A program made the position numbers and the translations under genes. A stretch of DNA of 64,000 bases from contig JARLIQ010000047.1 of NCBI GenBank assembly GCA_031291645.1, positions 1 to 64,000 of the forward strand. The letters run 5' to 3'. Of the stretch, positions 24,882-34,100 are shown one piece after another (the first letter of the stretch is position 1; every line of letters begins with the position of its first letter). The DNA comes from Caulobacteraceae bacterium (GTDB lineage Bacteria; Pseudomonadota; Alphaproteobacteria; Caulobacterales; Caulobacteraceae). The notes below the pieces were generated by a model, which saw nothing but the letters and a program-made list of their open reading frames with translations, ran no database searches and was not told where the DNA came from.

Positions 24882-24992
24882 ATGGGCGTCGACAACATCG
24901 TGGTCGGACTGGTCGTCACGACCTTCATCATCTTCGGCGTCTGCCTGTTCGCGGTCTCGATCTACGCCTCGGGCGGCGCGTCCAAACGCTAA
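24882..24992 (+). CDS. 36-residue single-pass membrane protein
   Basis: This ORF is too short for the supplied track. It starts MGVDNIVVGL, continues through a hydrophobic stretch of about 22 residues containing TTFIIFGVCLFAV, and ends in GGASKR and TAA. Every third codon position is G or C except a few, as in real genes here. A purine-rich GGGCGGGAA lies upstream. It resembles in layout the tiny subunits of terminal oxidases and other small regulatory membrane peptides, though it matches none I know. It is divergent from usp with an FNR-like site between, so low-oxygen expression is plausible. Confidence 0.6.
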   Translation: MGVDNIVVGLVVTTFIIFGVCLFAVSIYASGGASKR

Positions 24993-25079
24993 ATCCCCCA
25001 CGGGTATCGCCCGCCCGTCGCCCGGTGCTAGCCTGCACGCGCCGCCCATGAACAGGGCGGCTTTTGGGAATTAGCGGGC

Positions 25080-26504
25080 ATGACGATCGCCGACGCCGCC
25101 CTGGCCGAACTGATGGCTTTGGCGGGCCGCGCCCAGCCCGATTTCGTCCGGATCGAGACCGGCGCCCCGGCGCTCAGGACGCGCTTCCACGCCGACGAGG
25201 CCGCCGCGGCCGCACTCGCCGCGGGCGGCGTGCTGGCGGCCGACCTGTGGCGCCTGCGCGGCGGCGAGGGCCAGGCGGTCTCGGTCTCGACCCGCGAGGC
25301 GGCGGCGGGCCTGGTCAGCTTCCTCCACCAGCGCTTCGAGGACGAAAGCCGCGCGCCGAACATGCGCCGGGCGTTCGACACCGAGCGGACGGCCGTGGCC
25401 GGCTTCATGCCCACCCGCGACGGGCGGACCGTTTTCCTGCACCCCAGCTTTCCGCCTAGCACCGCCAGGCTGGTCGCCCTGCTCGGCTGCCCGGACGAGC
25501 GCGAGGCGGTGCTGAAGACGGTGGCCGGCTGGGACGCCCTGGACCTGGAAGACGCCATCGCCGAGGCCGGGGTGTGCGGCGCCATGGTTCGCACGCCCGA
25601 GGAATGGGACGCCTCGGACCAGGGCCGCGCCCTCGCCGCCTTGCCGGTGGTCGAGGTGATCAAGCTGGCCGACAGCCCGCCGGAGCCCCTGCCCGAGCCC
25701 GCCGGCGGGGCCGACGCGCCCCTGTCGGGCGCGCGGGTGCTGGACCTGACCCGGGTGCTGGCGGGCCCGACCTGCGCGCGCACCCTGGCGCAATATGGCG
25801 CACAGGTGCTGCACGTGGCTTCGCCGAACCTGCCCCTGGTCGAACCCTTCGTCTCGGACACCAGCCACGGCAAGCTGTCGGCCTATCTCGACCTGGCGGG
25901 CGAGGACAGCCGCGCGCGCCTGCGCGAGCTGGTGCGCGGCGCTGACGTCTTCTCCCAGGGCTATCGGGTGGGTTCGCTCGACCGGCTGGGTTTCGGCCCG
26001 CTGGAGCTGGCGCGGCTGCGCCCGGGGATCATCTATGCTTCGATCAACTGCTACGGCCACGAGGGCGGCTGGCGCGGGCGGCCCGGCTGGGAGCAACTGG
26101 CCCAGACCGTGACCGGCATGGCCCAGTTGCATGGCGGCGAGGCGGGACCCGAGCTGCAGCCCGGCGCGGTGACCGACTATACGACCGGCTATCTGGCGGC
26201 CCTCGGCTGCCTGATCGCCCTGAAGCGCCGCGCCCTGCATGGCGGCAGCTATCTGGTGCGCGCTTCGCTCTGCCAGACCGGCATGTGGATCCGCCGGCTG
26301 GGCTATGCGGATGCGGGCCGGCTGGACCGCGTCGTCCCCCTCGGACCTGAGGAGATCGCCGGCTACGCCATCCGCAGCGAGACCGGGTACGGCCCGATGC
26401 GCCATCTGCGCCCGGCGGTGCGGATGACGGCCACGCCGCCGCGCTGGACGCGCCCGACGACGCCGCTGGGCAGCCACCCCGCGGCCTGGCCCGATGCAGC
26501 CTGA
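25080..26504 (+). CDS. Family III CoA-transferase (CaiB/BaiF), catalytic Asp apparently replaced by Glu
   Basis: A 474-residue CoA-transferase-like protein. The Rossmann part with LDLTRVLAGPTCARTLAQYG comes after about 215 residues of a divergent first half (contrast the AMACR-like gene at 27.9 kb, where it is N-terminal). At the position of the catalytic aspartate (RPGYDxLxQAxSG in the family) it has RPGWEQLAQTVTG, with glutamate. Relatives with this GW/GF-EQLAQ form exist, so the protein may be functional with other chemistry. It is followed after 12 bases by a TusA-like gene, probably cotranscribed. Substrate unknown. Confidence 0.85.
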   Translation: MTIADAALAELMALAGRAQPDFVRIETGAPALRTRFHADEAAAAALAAGGVLAADLWRLRGGEGQAVSVSTREAAAGLVSFLHQRFEDESRAPNMRRAFDTERTAVAGFMPTRDGRTVFLHPSFPPSTARLVALLGCPDEREAVLKTVAGWDALDLEDAIAEAGVCGAMVRTPEEWDASDQGRALAALPVVEVIKLADSPPEPLPEPAGGADAPLSGARVLDLTRVLAGPTCARTLAQYGAQVLHVASPNLPLVEPFVSDTSHGKLSAYLDLAGEDSRARLRELVRGADVFSQGYRVGSLDRLGFGPLELARLRPGIIYASINCYGHEGGWRGRPGWEQLAQTVTGMAQLHGGEAGPELQPGAVTDYTTGYLAALGCLIALKRRALHGGSYLVRASLCQTGMWIRRLGYADAGRLDRVVPLGPEEIAGYAIRSETGYGPMRHLRPAVRMTATPPRWTRPTTPLGSHPAAWPDAA

Positions 26505-26516
26505 GGCGACCCGCCC

Positions 26517-26750
26517 ATGATCACCGTGGACGCCCGCGGCCACCGGTGCCCAACGCCGACGCTGCGCCTGCAGCGGGCGCTGCGCGACGCCGCGCCGGGC
26601 GCCCAGGTGCGGCTCCTGGCCGACGACCCGCTGGCGCGCATCGACGTGCCGCATTTCGCCCAGCAGAACGGCCACCTGCTGGTCTCGGCCGAACCCGAGG
26701 GCGGCGGCTTCGCCTTCGTGGTCAGGAAGGCCGGCGCCGCCGCGTCCTAG
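26517..26750 (+). CDS. TusA/SirA-family sulfur carrier-like protein
   Basis: A 77-residue protein with the TusA signature VDARGHRCPTPTLRLQRAL, whose cysteine carries persulfide in TusA. The family moves sulfur for tRNA thiolation, molybdenum cofactor or sulfur metabolism. The rest (QVRLLADDPLARIDVPHF) follows the usual two-layer fold. It is 12 bases downstream of a CoA-transferase gene and its 3' end overlaps the convergent yihY-like gene by 29 bases. Which sulfur pathway it serves is not shown here. Confidence 0.87.
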   Translation: MITVDARGHRCPTPTLRLQRALRDAAPGAQVRLLADDPLARIDVPHFAQQNGHLLVSAEPEGGGFAFVVRKAGAAAS

Positions 26751-27660
26751 GCCCGCTGGCGACCACGCCGTTCGTGCGGCGCTGGACCAGGAGCTCGATC
26801 TCGGTCGCCAGGGCGCCGCCGTAGAACACCGCGTTCACGTTCCACGACAGCCAGACCAGCATCACCACCACGGCGGCGATCGAGCCGTAGGTCGCGCCGA
26901 AGTCGGCGAACTGCTTGACGTAGAGGGCGCTGGCCCAGGAGGCGACCAGCGACAGCGCCGCGGCCGCCGCGCCGCCGAACAGCGACGCGCGCCAGGCGAC
27001 CGGCCGGCTGGACATGGCGTAGCGATAGACCAGGGTCAGGCCGAGCGTCAGGCCGAGCGAGGCCCAGGTCCATTCGCTGGCCCACCAGGCGATGCCCTTG
27101 AGCGGCTCCAGGTGCAGGGTCGAGGCCAGGAGCCGCACGGCCAGGAACAGGCCGGACAGCGCGCCCAGAAGCCCGAAGGCCGCCAGCAGCGCCACGAAGG
27201 CCAGGACGTTGAAGCCGACGAAGCCGCGTGGCTCGTCCTCGTCGTGGATGAACGACAGGCCCGCGATCAGCGCCTTGAACCCGCGGTGGGCGGCGTAGAG
27301 CCCGACCAGCAGCGCCGCGCCGCTCTGGGCCGAGACCTGCTGGGTCGGGGCGTGGGCCAGGCGCTGGAGCTCGCCCTGGAACAGGGCGTGGGCGCCGGGC
27401 GGCAAGAGCCGGGCGAAGGCGTCCGCCTGCATGGCGGCGGCCTCCGGCGTCAGCAGCAGGCTGTAGACGCCCAGGAGGATGGCCAGGGCCGGAAACACCG
27501 CCAGAAGCGCGAAGAACGAGACGCCGCCGACGTAGAGCATCACGTCCCGGCCGAACAGACGGCCGAAGGCGCGCGCCGCCACCTGGGCCGTCGCGGCGGC
27601 CCAGTGCGTGGGGTTGTAGTCGAGGCTGCCCATCCGCCGCCAGTCCATCAGTCCCGACAT
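26722..27660 (-). CDS. YihY/BrkB family inner-membrane protein
   Basis: A 312-residue protein with about six transmembrane segments. It has family features such as VGGVSFFALLAVFPALAILLGVYSLL near the N-terminus and DFGATYGSIAAVVVMLVWLSWNVNAVFYGG in the last third. It was once called ribonuclease BN, which is no longer accepted; the function is unknown and may be transport. The C-terminus is arginine-rich (RTRRRRPS) and its coding end overlaps the convergent TusA-like gene by 29 bases. Confidence 0.92.
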   Translation of the reverse strand: MSGLMDWRRMGSLDYNPTHWAAATAQVAARAFGRLFGRDVMLYVGGVSFFALLAVFPALAILLGVYSLLLTPEAAAMQADAFARLLPPGAHALFQGELQRLAHAPTQQVSAQSGAALLVGLYAAHRGFKALIAGLSFIHDEDEPRGFVGFNVLAFVALLAAFGLLGALSGLFLAVRLLASTLHLEPLKGIAWWASEWTWASLGLTLGLTLVYRYAMSSRPVAWRASLFGGAAAAALSLVASWASALYVKQFADFGATYGSIAAVVVMLVWLSWNVNAVFYGGALATEIELLVQRRTNGVVASGPRTRRRRPS

Positions 27661-27696
27661 AGCCGTTCGGCGCCCATTGTCACGTCCCGCACGACA

Positions 27697-27726
27697 AAAC
27701 GGCGCGCCACCGATCGGTGACGCGCC
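27697..27726 (-). terminator. Probable terminator of the CoA-transferase gene
   Basis: A 13-bp inverted repeat with one mismatch (arms GGCGCGCCACCGA and TCGGTGACGCGCC) is followed on the minus strand by GTTTTG. It lies about 130 bases past the CoA-transferase stop. A second small hairpin (AGGACCTC-C-GAGGTCCT) is at 27733-27749. Confidence 0.5.
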
Positions 27727-27858
27727 GCCGCCAGGACCTCCGAGGTCCTTCTAGGTCGGCCGTCGCATCGAGGGACGGGGGAGAGGCGGCGACCGTCTAG
27801 GCCGCCAACCTCGCGCCTTGCGCCTGAACCGCGCCTGAACGGGCCCGTCTTCCTTCGT

Positions 27859-28986
27859 TCAGAGAGCGCCGGCCCCTTTCAGCGCCTCGATCTCGCCGGT
27901 CGAGAAGCCCCAGTCGGCGAGCGCGCTGTCGTTGTGCGCGCCGATCCCCGGCGGCGGGGCCTGGATCGCGCCGGGCGTGGCCGAGAAGCGCGGCGCCGGC
28001 GCCGGCTGGACCACCCCGTCCAGCTCGACGAAGGTCTGGCGGGCGACGTTGTGCGGGTGGGACGGCGCCTCGGCCAGGGTCAGGATCGGCGCGAAGCAGA
28101 CGTCGGTGCCGCCCATGATCTCGGTCCACTCGTCGCGGGTCTTGGTGGCGATCACCGCCGCCAGCTTGTCGTGCAGGGCCGGCCAGGCGTCGCGGTCGTG
28201 CTGGGCCTGGAAGGCCGGATCGGTGATGCCGGTCTTCTCCAGCAGCAGGGCGTAGAACTGCGGCTCGATCGAGCCGATCGAGACCCACTTGCCGTCCGAG
28301 CACTGGTAGGTGTCGTAGAAGTGGGCGCCGCCGTCGAGCATGTTGGCGCGCCGCTCGTCCTGCCACATGCCCGAAGCCTTGAAGCCGTAGAACATCGCCA
28401 TCAGCGAGGCCGCGCCGTCGCTCATGGCGCAATCGACCACCTGGCCGGTCCCGGTGGCCCGGGCCTGGATCACCCCGGCCAAGAGGCCAAAGGCGAGGTA
28501 GAGCGCTCCGCCGCCGAAGTCGCCCACCAGGTTCAGCGGCGGCGTCGGCTTGTCCTTGGTCCCGATGGCGTGCAGGGCGCCGGTGATGGCGATGTAGTTC
28601 ATGTCGTGGCCGGCCGCCTTGGCGTAGGGGCCGGTCTGGCCCCAGCCGGTCATCCGGCCATAGACCAGCCTGGGATTGCGCTTCAACGCCACATCGGGCC
28701 CGAGGCCCAGCCGCTCCATCACCCCCGGGCGGAAGCCTTCCAGCAGGGCGTCGGCCTCCTCCATCAGCTTCAGGCAGGCCTCGACCGCCTCGGGCGTCTT
28801 CAGGTCCAGGGCCACCGAGCGGCGGCCGCGGCTGGTGATGTCGGCCTTCGAGCCGCGCCCGCCGCCCTTCCGGTCGATGCGCACCACGTCCGCGCCCAGG
28901 TCCGACAGCAGCATGCCGCAGAACGGGCCCGGCCCGATCCCGGCGAACTCCAGCACCTTCACGCCGTCTAGGGGGCCCTTGGTCAT
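27859..28986 (-). CDS. Family III CoA-transferase, alpha-methylacyl-CoA racemase-like
   Basis: A 375-residue enzyme close to alpha-methylacyl-CoA racemases. It has [24 protein letters not shown] at the start, the racemase-type active-site segment [18 protein letters not shown] with its aspartate near residue 145, and a C-terminal [16 protein letters not shown]. It would interconvert the 2-methyl stereoisomers of branched acyl-CoAs so they can enter beta-oxidation. The start at 28986 (MTKGPLDG) has GGGAAG upstream; the track start adds ten residues without support. It is divergent from the popA-like gene. Confidence 0.9.
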   Translation of the reverse strand: MTKGPLDGVKVLEFAGIGPGPFCGMLLSDLGADVVRIDRKGGGRGSKADITSRGRRSVALDLKTPEAVEACLKLMEEADALLEGFRPGVMERLGLGPDVALKRNPRLVYGRMTGWGQTGPYAKAAGHDMNYIAITGALHAIGTKDKPTPPLNLVGDFGGGALYLAFGLLAGVIQARATGTGQVVDCAMSDGAASLMAMFYGFKASGMWQDERRANMLDGGAHFYDTYQCSDGKWVSIGSIEPQFYALLLEKTGITDPAFQAQHDRDAWPALHDKLAAVIATKTRDEWTEIMGGTDVCFAPILTLAEAPSHPHNVARQTFVELDGVVQPAPAPRFSATPGAIQAPPPGIGAHNDSALADWGFSTGEIEALKGAGAL

Positions 28987-29170
28987 GTTCGCTTCCCTGG
29001 TTTGCCTGCGGCCCACCCTCGGCGGTCCCGCGCCTCTTGACGGCCCACTTCGGACCGCTATCGCCTTAGCGGGCCTCTGCTATGGTGGGGGCCGTCGAAT
29101 CTGGGTTGCAAGCTAGCGACGAAGCGGGCCTGGGGAAACGGCGCCGCAGCGTCAGGGCGAAGAGGTTTTT

Positions 29171-30496
29171 GTGTCCGTCCACGCCAGGGTCCTGATCGTC
29201 GCCAAGGACGACACCCTCGTCGGCCCGCTGGCCGAGGGACTGGACCGTCTCGGATGGCGCACCGTCACCGCCCGTGGCCCCTACGCCGCCCTGGCCGCCC
29301 TCGCCGACATGGAGATCGAGGTCGCGATCATCGACGCCACGCGCGGGGTCGAGGACGCCACCACCCTCGGCCGGCGCCTGAAGGCGGCCTGCGCCCCCCG
29401 CCGGCTGGCGGTGATCGCCATCGGCCTGCCCGATCCCGAGCGTGAAAGCGCCGCCTTCGACCTGACCCTGTCCCCGCCCCTGCACCCGGCCCAGGCCGCG
29501 ATGCGGCTCGACGCCCTCACCCGGATGATCGTCGCCGAGGAGGAGTTCGAGCTGAGGGCCGAGACCTTCGCCGACCGCGGCCGCCGCCTCGACCTGCCGG
29601 AGGAGCCGCCCGGCCCCTACCGCGTCCTGGCCATCGGCGAGCCGGCGCCCGACTTCCTGGCCCTGTCCAACGCCCTGGCCAGGTCCGGGGCCGAGGTGGT
29701 CGGCGCCTTCACCGCCTACACCGCCTTCGACTACCTGCATGAGCGCGCGTTCGACGCTGTGGTGCTGTGGGCCGACGCCAACCAGTCGGAGGCCATGTCG
29801 ATCGCCACCGGCATGCGGCGCAACACCCGCCTCTATCACATCCCCGCCCTGCTCTACCTGCAGGCGCCGGCGACCATCGGCCTGGCCGAAGCCTTCCACC
29901 GCGGGGTCTCGGACCTGGCGACGCCGGAGGTCGCCGCGACGGAGACGGCGCGCCGGGTGATCGAGCTGGCCCGCACCTATCGCCGCCAGAGCGCCATCCG
30001 CCAGGCATTGGAGAAGGCCCGCGGCTCGGGCCTGATGGACGGGCCCACGGGCCTGTTCACCCGCGACCTGTTCGCGGCCCACCTGGTGCGGCTGGTCCAG
30101 GCCGCGCGCCTGCGCAACCGGCCGCTGTCGCTGTGCGTGCTGCGCGTCGCCGACAAGCCGGAGCTGAAATTCGCCCGGGTCGGCGGCTGGATGGACCGCG
30201 CCATCCCCCAGATCGGCTCGATGGTCGGCCGGCTGGTCCGCGCCGAGGACACCGCCGCGCGCCTGGGGCCGGAGGTGTTCGCCCTGGCCCTGCCAGCCAC
30301 GGGTTTGGCCGCGGCCCGCGCCGCCGGCGAGCGCATCGCCGCCGTCATCGGCTGCACCGCCTTCGACGCCGGCGACAAGCGCACCCCGTTCGTGGTCGAG
30401 TTCGACATCGGCGTGGCCGAGGTCGAGATGGGCGAGAACGCCGCCCGCGCGCTGGAGCGGGCCGCAACCCGGGCCGCGCAGCTCAAGGCAAGCTGA
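29171..30496 (+). CDS. popA: PopA-like c-di-GMP effector: Rec-Rec-degenerate GGDEF
   Basis: A 441-residue protein with two receiver-like domains (about residues 5-120 and 150-265) and a C-terminal GGDEF domain. In the last, the active motif is GPEVF instead of GGEEF, so it should not make c-di-GMP. The inhibitory I-site RAED lies at the same spacing as RAID in PleD, so it should bind c-di-GMP. The second receiver has VVLWAD where the phospho-aspartate would be, so it is degenerate. In Caulobacter, PopA has this plan and recruits RcdA and CtrA for ClpXP degradation at the cell pole. Assignment is by architecture. Start is a GTG with AGAGG upstream. Confidence 0.85.
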   Translation: MSVHARVLIVAKDDTLVGPLAEGLDRLGWRTVTARGPYAALAALADMEIEVAIIDATRGVEDATTLGRRLKAACAPRRLAVIAIGLPDPERESAAFDLTLSPPLHPAQAAMRLDALTRMIVAEEEFELRAETFADRGRRLDLPEEPPGPYRVLAIGEPAPDFLALSNALARSGAEVVGAFTAYTAFDYLHERAFDAVVLWADANQSEAMSIATGMRRNTRLYHIPALLYLQAPATIGLAEAFHRGVSDLATPEVAATETARRVIELARTYRRQSAIRQALEKARGSGLMDGPTGLFTRDLFAAHLVRLVQAARLRNRPLSLCVLRVADKPELKFARVGGWMDRAIPQIGSMVGRLVRAEDTAARLGPEVFALALPATGLAAARAAGERIAAVIGCTAFDAGDKRTPFVVEFDIGVAEVEMGENAARALERAATRAAQLKAS

Positions 30497-30519
30497 CCCG
30501 TTCCCCTTCGGAGACGTCG

Positions 30520-31032
30520 ATGGACCCCAACCTCAACCAGACGCTGCCGTATCTGGTCCCGATCCTGGTCCTGGTGCTGGTCGTCCGCCGCAGCCTGCGC
30601 GAGCGCAAGCTGAAGGCCGAGCGCCTGTGGGTGATGCCGGTGCTCCTGCTGTTCGTCGGCGGCTCGAGCCTGGTCAACGCCCCGCCCCAGACGCCGCTGG
30701 CGATCGCCGTGGTCGCGGTGGGCCTGGCGCTCGGCGCCGCCGCCGGCTGGTGGCGCGGGCGGCTGACCCATATCACCATCGATCCGGCCACCCATGAGCT
30801 GACCAGCCGCACCTCGCCCGTCGGCGTCCTGCTGGTCGCCGGCGTCTACGCCCTGCGCTACGGCCTGCGGATGGTCGAGCTGCAGCATCCGAACGCCCTG
30901 CCCGGCGGCGCGAGCGTCGTCGCCGACGCCCTGATGATCTTCGCCATCGCGACCATGGCCGTTCAGCGGCTGGAGATGTGGCTGCGCTGCCAGCGGCTGG
31001 TCGCCGAGGCGGTCAAGGCCAAGGCCGGCTGA
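30520..31032 (+). CDS. Membrane protein, possibly CcdC/DUF1453-like
   Basis: A 170-residue protein with about four or five hydrophobic segments (PYLVPILVLVLVV, LWVMPVLLLFVGG, LAIAVVAVGLALGAAAG, GVLLVAGVYALRYGL, ALMIFAIATMAV). Short basic loops such as RRSLRERKLKAER separate them. Spacing of segments resembles the CcdC/DUF1453 group, which I mention only as a possibility. It starts 23 bases after the popA-like stop and is probably cotranscribed. An inverted-repeat element follows its stop. Confidence 0.75.
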   Translation: MDPNLNQTLPYLVPILVLVLVVRRSLRERKLKAERLWVMPVLLLFVGGSSLVNAPPQTPLAIAVVAVGLALGAAAGWWRGRLTHITIDPATHELTSRTSPVGVLLVAGVYALRYGLRMVELQHPNALPGGASVVADALMIFAIATMAVQRLEMWLRCQRLVAEAVKAKAG

Positions 31033-31043
31033 GGCTCCATAAC

Positions 31044-31140
31044 CCGCTCGTCCCCGCGAAGGCGGGGACCCAGGTTTTTTATGTAACCTGATGAATAAAC
31101 AATAAAACGCCTGGATCCCCGCCTTCGCGGGGATGAGCGG
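31044..31140. repeat. REPIN-like inverted-repeat element, copy 1
   Basis: Two 31-base arms face each other across an AT-rich 35-base centre. Each arm contains its own hairpin (CCCCGC-GAAG-GCGGGG left, complement on the right) and an outer CCGCTCG / TGAGCGG tip. The arms differ at only one or two bases. It sits between convergent genes, 11 bases after one stop and 8 bases before the mfd stop. Confidence 0.85.
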
Positions 31141-31148
31141 CGATAGAG

Positions 31149-34100
31149 CTAAGCCGCCGCCGCCAGGGCGATCCCGGCCAGCTCCGCCAGGATCTTCTCC
31201 GCCGCGTTCAGCCGGGCGTCGGGGGTTTCCCACTCGCCCTTGACCACCACCTTGTTGTCCGGGCGCACGCGCCAGACGGCCGACTTGCGCTGGACCAGCT
31301 GGATCAGGCCGGCGGGGTTGGCGAAGCGGTCTTCGCGGAAGGCCACCACGGCGCCCTTGGGCCCCACGTCGATCTTCGCGACGTTGGCCTGCCGGCACAG
31401 GCCCTTGATCGCCACCACCTTCAACAGCTGGCCCACCTCGGGCGGCAGCGGGCCGAACCGGTCGATCAGCTCGGCGGCCAGGGCCTCGCGGTCCTCCGGC
31501 CGTTCGGCTTCGGACAGGCGGCGATAGAGCGCCAGGCGCACGTTCAGGTCGGGCACGTACTCTTCCGGCAGCAGCACCGCCGCGCCGGTGTTGATCTGCG
31601 GCGACCAGCCGCGCGCGCTCTCGGCCGCCAGGTCGCCGCGCTCGCGCAGCTCGGCCACCGCGTGCTCCAGCATCTGCTGATAGAGCTCGACCCCGATCTC
31701 GCGGATGTGGCCCGACTGTTCGTCGCCCAAGAGGTTGCCGCCGCCGCGGATGTCGAGGTCGTGGCTGGCCAGCTGGAAGCCTGCGCCCAGGCTGTCCAGC
31801 GACTGCATGACCTTCAGCCGCTTCTCGGCCGCCGGCGTCAGCTGCCGCTCGGCCGGCGTCGTCAGATAGGCGTAGGCCCGCGCCTTGGACCGGCCCACCC
31901 GTCCGCGCAGCTGATAGAGCTGGGCCAGGCCGAACATGTCCGCCCGGTGGATGATCAAGGTGTTGGCCGTCGGGATGTCGAGCCCGGACTCGACGATCGT
32001 GGTCGACAGCAGGACGTCGTACTGGCCGTCGTAGAAGGCGCTCATGACGTCTTCGAGCTGGGTCGGCGACATCTGGCCATGCCCGACCACGAACTTCACC
32101 TCGGGGACCTGCTCGCGCAGGAACCGTTCCAGGTCCGGCAGGTCCTTGATCCTGGGGGCCACGAAATAGGCCTGGCCGCCGCGATATTTCTCGCGCAGCA
32201 GGGCCTCGCGCAGGACCACGGGATCGTGCGGGACGATGTAGGTGCGCACCGACAGCCGGTCGACCGGCGGGGTGGCGATGATCGACATCTCGCGGATGCC
32301 CGACAGCGCCATCTGCAGGGTGCGCGGGATCGGCGTGGCCGAGAGCGTCAGGACGTGCACCTCGGCGCGCAAGGCCTTCAGCGCCTCCTTGTGCTTGACG
32401 CCGAAGTGCTGTTCCTCGTCGACGATCACCATGCCCAGGTCCTTGAACTCGACCTGTTTGGACAGCACCGCGTGGGTGCCGACGATGATCTCGACCTCGC
32501 CCTTCTTCAGCCCCTCGCGGGTCTGGGCCGCCTCGGCGCTCGGCACCAGGCGCGAGAGGCGGCGAATGCGCACCGGCCAGCCCTGGAAGCGCTCGGTGAA
32601 GGTCTTGTAGTGCTGGCGGGCCAGCAGGGTGGTCGGGCAGACGACCGCGACCTGGCGGCCGCTCATCGCCACCACGAAGGCCGCGCGCAGGGCGACCTCG
32701 GTCTTGCCGAAGCCGACGTCGCCGCAGATCAGCCGGTCCATCGGATGGCCCGAGGCCAGGTCCTGCAGCACGTCGCCGATGCTGGAAAGCTGGTCCTCGG
32801 TCTCCTCGTAGGGGAAGCGGGCGCAGAATTCGTCGAACAGGCCGGCGGGCGGGTCGATCTCGCCGGTGACGTTGAGCTGGCGGGCGGCGGCGATGGCGAT
32901 CAGGCCCTCGGCCATCTCGCGCAGCCGCTCCTTGGCCTTGGCCTTGCGCGCCTGCCAGGCGGCGCCGCCCAGGCGGTCGAGCTGGACGCCCTCGCTCTCC
33001 GAGCCGTAGCGGGTCAGCAGGTCGATGTTCTCGACCGGCAGGTAGAGCTTGGAGTCGCCGGCGTAGTCCAGCTCCAGGCAGTCGTGCGGCGCGTCTTGGA
33101 CCTCCAGCGTCTTCAGCCCCGCATAGCGGCCGATGCCGTGGTCGATGTGCACCACCAGGTCGCCGGGCGTCAGCGAGGACGCTTCGGCGAGGAAGTTCTG
33201 GGCCCGGCGGCGGCGGCGCGGGCGGGCCAGCCGGTCGCCCAGGATGTCGGTCTCGGAGATCACCGCCAGGGTGTCGGTCTCGAAGCCGACGTCGAGCGGC
33301 AGCACCGCCCGCTGGGGCCGCTTGGGATCGGCCGCCTTGGCCGCCTGCCAGTAGGGGGTGAAGGCGACGTCCGCCAGGCCGTGGTCGGCCAGCATCACGC
33401 CCAGCCGTTCCGACGAGCCCTCGGACCAGGAGGCGAACAGCACCCGCTTGCCGGACGCGGCGAGCTGGCGGGCGTGGTTGGCGGTCGCCTCGAACAGGTT
33501 GACGCTGTCCTGAGCCCGCTCGGCCGCGAAATTGCGCCCGGCCCGCGCGCCCAGGTCCGCCACGTCGGCGCCCGGCTCGTGCTGGAAGGGGGTGAAGCTG
33601 CGCACCGGCCGCTCGGCCAGCCGGGCGTTCCATTCCTCCGGGCTGAGGTAGAGGCTTTGCGGGCCGAGCGGGTGGTAGCTCGAGCGCTTGCTGTCGGCGT
33701 CGTGGCGGGCGGCGAAGGCGTCGTCGATCATCGCCCAGCGCTCGTCCCGGGCCTCGGCGGCCAGGTGGTCGATGGCCAGCAGGGTCGCCTGCGGCAGATA
33801 GTCGAACAGGGTCTCCAGCCGCTCGTAGATCAGCGGCAGGAAGTGCTCCAGCCCGCCGCGCCGCGCGCCCTCGCTGACCGCGGCGTACATCGGATCGTCG
33901 CCCGACGGGCCGAAGGCGGCCACATAGCCGCGCCGGAAGCGGGCGATGGCCTCGGCGTCCAGCAGCACCTCGGACACCGGCAGCAGGTCGATCGACTTCA
34001 GCTGCTTGGTCGAGCGCTGGGTCTCCGGATCGAAGGCGCGGATCGATTCCAGGGTGTCGCCGAACAGGTCCAGCCGCACCGGCTCGTCCGCCGCCGGCGG

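Noticed and set aside
24993-25079. Additional FNR box before the CoA-transferase gene
   Set aside because: No TTGAT/ATCAA-like pair with the right spacing is present there.
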